Positions 5,414 to 7,094 of a stretch of DNA of 7,094 nt are shown here, piece after piece. Source of the DNA: JABDBK01 sp964533645 (GTDB taxonomy: Bacteria > Pseudomonadota > Gammaproteobacteria > DSM-16500); NCBI GenBank assembly GCA_964533645.1, contig CAZHMQ010000103.1, forward strand, positions 1-7,094. The letters are read 5' to 3'. Position 1 is the first letter of the stretch. Every line of letters starts with the position of its first letter. The notes under the pieces are model-generated. The model ran no database searches and was not told where the DNA came from. It was given only the letters and a program-made list of their open reading frames with translations. The translations under genes and the position numbers were made by a program.

Positions 5414-6355
5414 ATGTTTAAAGCATTAAGATTATATAAATATAAATCTATTTTGGACTTGCCTCATCTTGTAGATTTTATTAATGGAAAAATTTGGTTG
5501 CAACCATGTGGTCAGTTAAATGATCCATATGAAGGATACTCTAACTTGCGTATTCCTCAACCAAATAATATTTTAGAAAATGAAAAAATTTTTAATTATT
5601 ATATTAACGATTGGAAGAAATATTACCCCAACCTAACAGAAGAAAAATTTAAAAAATTATTAAAAGATCCTGAAATAAAAAAATCATTTAATACAAAGCA
5701 TATGTCTCTTCGCCATTATTTTGGTAAGCATGGAATTTTTTGTTTAGCTGGATCGAATTCTAATATTCCGATGTGGGCGCATTATGGGAATAATCATAAA
5801 GGCTATTGTGTTATATTCGAACTCAATTTTAAAAAATTATTTGAAGTATTATTAATTTCTGAAGATAAACAATCTGAGTGGCATCATAATTTTTATGCAA
5901 AAAAAGAGATTATTTATTGTGAAGTAAATAAGTTAGTAGACGTTAAAACAGTTATTACAAGAGTCAATTACATGGATCAATTGGAATTGCCAGAAATAAT
6001 CATGGATGAAATGATCAATATATATGATGAATATGAAAAAACTAAATATTTAATTAATAATTCTCTAGGAGTTAAACATAAAGATTGGGAATATGAAGAT
6101 GAATATCGACTTATATTAAATATTAATAGTATAGATAATGGAGGGGTGTTTTCTATTAATCAATATATTCCTTTTTTAAAATGTGTTGGGTTAATTTTAG
6201 GTATGAATCTTACAAGTGGAGAAAAGCAAAATATTTTAAGGTTATGCAAAAATAATAATTTTGAGGTATACCAAGCAACTCTTTCTAGTGATTCATATAA
6301 AATTAAAATCGAGCCTATGCACTACTTTTGCCCAGAAGCTATAGGGAAGTTCTAA
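5414..6355 (+). CDS. DUF2971 family protein
   Basis: The 313-residue product carries the hallmarks of DUF2971 proteins: LYKY near the start (7-10), LNDPYEGY (35-42), GIFCLAGSNSNIPMWAHYG (107-125) followed by NNHKGYCVIF, a KKEIIYCEV strand (163-171), and KDWEYEDEYRLIL (223-235). The Trp-Ala-His-Tyr and Trp-x-Tyr-Glu-x-Glu-Tyr-Arg motifs are intact, so the protein looks functional. The biochemical role of the family is unknown to me; the conserved His, Glu and Arg residues suggest an enzyme. AGGA at 5406-5409 is four bases before the ATG. The gene follows the TIR gene on the same strand after 58 bases and is probably co-transcribed with it. It is visibly richer in A and T than its neighbours, with many poly-A/T runs, which suggests a separate origin. 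It ends 15 bases from the convergent membrane protein gene. Confidence 0.85.
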   Translation: MFKALRLYKYKSILDLPHLVDFINGKIWLQPCGQLNDPYEGYSNLRIPQPNNILENEKIFNYYINDWKKYYPNLTEEKFKKLLKDPEIKKSFNTKHMSLRHYFGKHGIFCLAGSNSNIPMWAHYGNNHKGYCVIFELNFKKLFEVLLISEDKQSEWHHNFYAKKEIIYCEVNKLVDVKTVITRVNYMDQLELPEIIMDEMINIYDEYEKTKYLINNSLGVKHKDWEYEDEYRLILNINSIDNGGVFSINQYIPFLKCVGLILGMNLTSGEKQNILRLCKNNNFEVYQATLSSDSYKIKIEPMHYFCPEAIGKF

Positions 6356-6370
6356 TAACGAAAAATTTAA

Positions 6371-6709
6371 TTAGTTTTTGTAATATACAACATGAGTAAA
6401 AAGCATAAAGAATAATGCCGTTAATCGAGCCTGCATGCCGCCGAAAATAAAAACAATAAGACATGCGCCATAAACGAAGTATTTTATTAACTTAGTATTT
6501 TTATAACATGCAATCATCAGTGCAATTATTCCAATTACAATAGCAATGACACCTATAATCAAAAAGGTATTTAGTAGCAGGTCTTTTTCATATAAAAAGC
6601 TACCTATAACCAATGCTATATATGCTAACTCAATATATGTAATACGAAACCCTGCAGCTTCGTCAGCGATCCATTGTTTATAATCATCATCGTTGTAAAT
6701 TACGCGCAT
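6371..6709 (-). CDS. Small hypothetical membrane protein
   Basis: I do not recognise this 112-residue protein. It has a charged N-terminus (MRVIYNDDDYKQWIADEAAGF) and then three or four hydrophobic segments: about 24-40, 48-68 (TFLIIGVIAIVIGIIALMIA), 75-91 and perhaps 95-110, joined by short Lys-rich loops. It should sit in the inner membrane. It converges on the DUF2971 gene with only 15 bases between the stop codons, so it is not part of that operon. The ribosome site is poor (AAAGAT region), and the start is taken because the preceding sequence on the minus strand is noncoding and AT-rich. Membrane proteins of this type occur as immunity or pore-forming partners in islands, but nothing here shows that. 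Confidence 0.65.
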   Translation of the reverse strand: MRVIYNDDDYKQWIADEAAGFRITYIELAYIALVIGSFLYEKDLLLNTFLIIGVIAIVIGIIALMIACYKNTKLIKYFVYGACLIVFIFGGMQARLTALFFMLFTHVVYYKN

Positions 6710-6964
6710 AGTACTAATCTTTATGAGTTAAGATGGCGCAATTATACCTAATATATAATTATATGAAATATTTTAATACGAAATAATGATTTCTGTTTTA
6801 ATGACGACCTATTGAAACAAAAAGAGCCAATCAGCTATTGATATTTTTAATGATGTTGTGCGTTTTTTTGATAGTTGTCATAACAAAAAAGAATTGATAA
6901 AAAAACGCTCCAAAAAAACACCTAGCAGCATGCGCCGAGGAATGTTTTCAGGAACGTTTTTGAA
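6710..6964. other. Noncoding right part of element 2
   Basis: This 255-base stretch has no convincing frame on either strand. TATAAT read on the minus strand (6746-6741) is a good -10 candidate for the membrane protein gene, though no clear -35 accompanies it. Near its end, AAAAACGCTCC (6901-6911) faces GGAACGTTTTT (6951-6961), an inverted repeat with one mismatch and a 39-base loop, perhaps a long-loop terminator or element-end structure. Confidence 0.4.
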
Positions 6965-7040
6965 TTTTACTCAGAAATCTTGTGTTTATTTGTAGGCGGT
7001 GGATTGTGTTTAACTTGATGTTTCTATTGTAATTATATAC
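6965..7040. repeat. Element-end repeat, copy 2 (next to tRNA-Asn)
   Basis: This matches 1446-1514: TTTTACTCAGAAAT, GTGTTTATTTGTA, a GGCGG block, TAACT, and ATTATATAC just before the CCA end of the tRNA. Divergence is moderate and includes about 7 extra bases. It is the tRNA-proximal end of element 2, and its likeness to the end of element 1 implies both elements derive from the same family. Confidence 0.7.
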
Positions 7041-7094
7041 TGGCTCCCTGGACTGGACTCGAACCAGTGACCCATTGATTAACAGTCAATTGCT
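7041..7094 (-). tRNA. tRNA-Asn(GTT), 3' part, truncated by window end
   Basis: Read on the minus strand, the sequence gives a perfect anticodon stem-loop, ATTGA-CTGTTAA-TCAAT with anticodon GTT, then variable loop GGGTC, T arm ACTGG-TTCGAGT-CCAGT, acceptor strand CCAGGGA, discriminator G and an encoded CCA (7043-7041). The D arm and 5' acceptor strand lie beyond the window. Unlike the copies near 47 and 1515, the anticodon stem pairs fully, so this is probably the working gene and the attachment site used by the elements to its left. Confidence 0.9.

Larger units (their letters stand above)
1562..7087. mobile_element. Element 2: degenerate genomic island in tRNA-Asn
   Basis: This roughly 5.5-kb segment lies between the tRNA 3' fragment at 1515-1561 and the tRNA-Asn gene at the window's right edge. 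Its contents are typical of an island: a toxin-antitoxin pair, a wrecked tyrosine integrase, orphan genes, and a TIR plus DUF2971 pair. The integrase remnant and possible arm-type repeats lie at the end far from the tRNA. With its integrase deleted, the element should be fixed unless a related integrase acts in trans. The boundary is placed at the att core, and the exact crossover base is unknown. Confidence 0.7.

Overview
The window is AT-rich gammaproteobacterial accessory DNA, and Legionella is the best guess. Three things point there: a tRNA-Asn integration site carrying layered degenerate islands, candidate PmrA-type CTTAA boxes in front of the first gene, and effector-like orphan proteins, one with a single hydrophobic segment at its C-terminus. 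The genus is inferred from style and motifs, not proven.

Layout. The right edge (7041-7094) is the 3' part of a tRNA-Asn(GTT) gene on the minus strand, cut by the window end. Two partial copies of the same tRNA 3' end lie to its left, at 47-102 and 1515-1569. Both keep the T arm and anticodon loop, then change to the same non-tRNA sequence (TATTTCCT). About 70 bp beyond the CCA end of copy 2 and of the real tRNA are also similar to each other. The simplest reading is two related integrative elements inserted in tandem into the tRNA-Asn 3' end: element 1 (about 95-1561, 1.5 kb) and element 2 (about 1562-7087, 5.5 kb).

Element 1 holds one gene, a class I glutamine amidotransferase-like (peptidase C26 type) hydrolase. 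It has candidate PmrA-type sites upstream and a clear terminator downstream. It has no integrase.

Element 2 begins with direct repeats that may be integrase arm sites. A RelE-type toxin and XRE antitoxin pair follows, overlapping by ATGA and preceded by a promoter with a 13-bp palindrome. Next is a tyrosine integrase destroyed by an internal deletion: only its first 16 codons and last 76 codons remain, in different frames. Then come a proline-rich orphan gene on the minus strand with a possible 36-codon ORF in front, an orphan protein with a C-terminal membrane anchor, a TIR-domain protein followed 58 bp later by a DUF2971 protein, and a small convergent membrane protein gene next to the tRNA-side end.

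How the genes may work together. The toxin-antitoxin pair probably stabilises element 2, which can no longer excise by itself. The TIR and DUF2971 genes look like a two-gene unit and are the best candidate for an uncharacterised defence module, with the TIR protein as a possible NAD-degrading effector. The C26 hydrolase and the anchored orphan protein fit better as candidate secreted effectors. Both roles are inferences from domain type and context.
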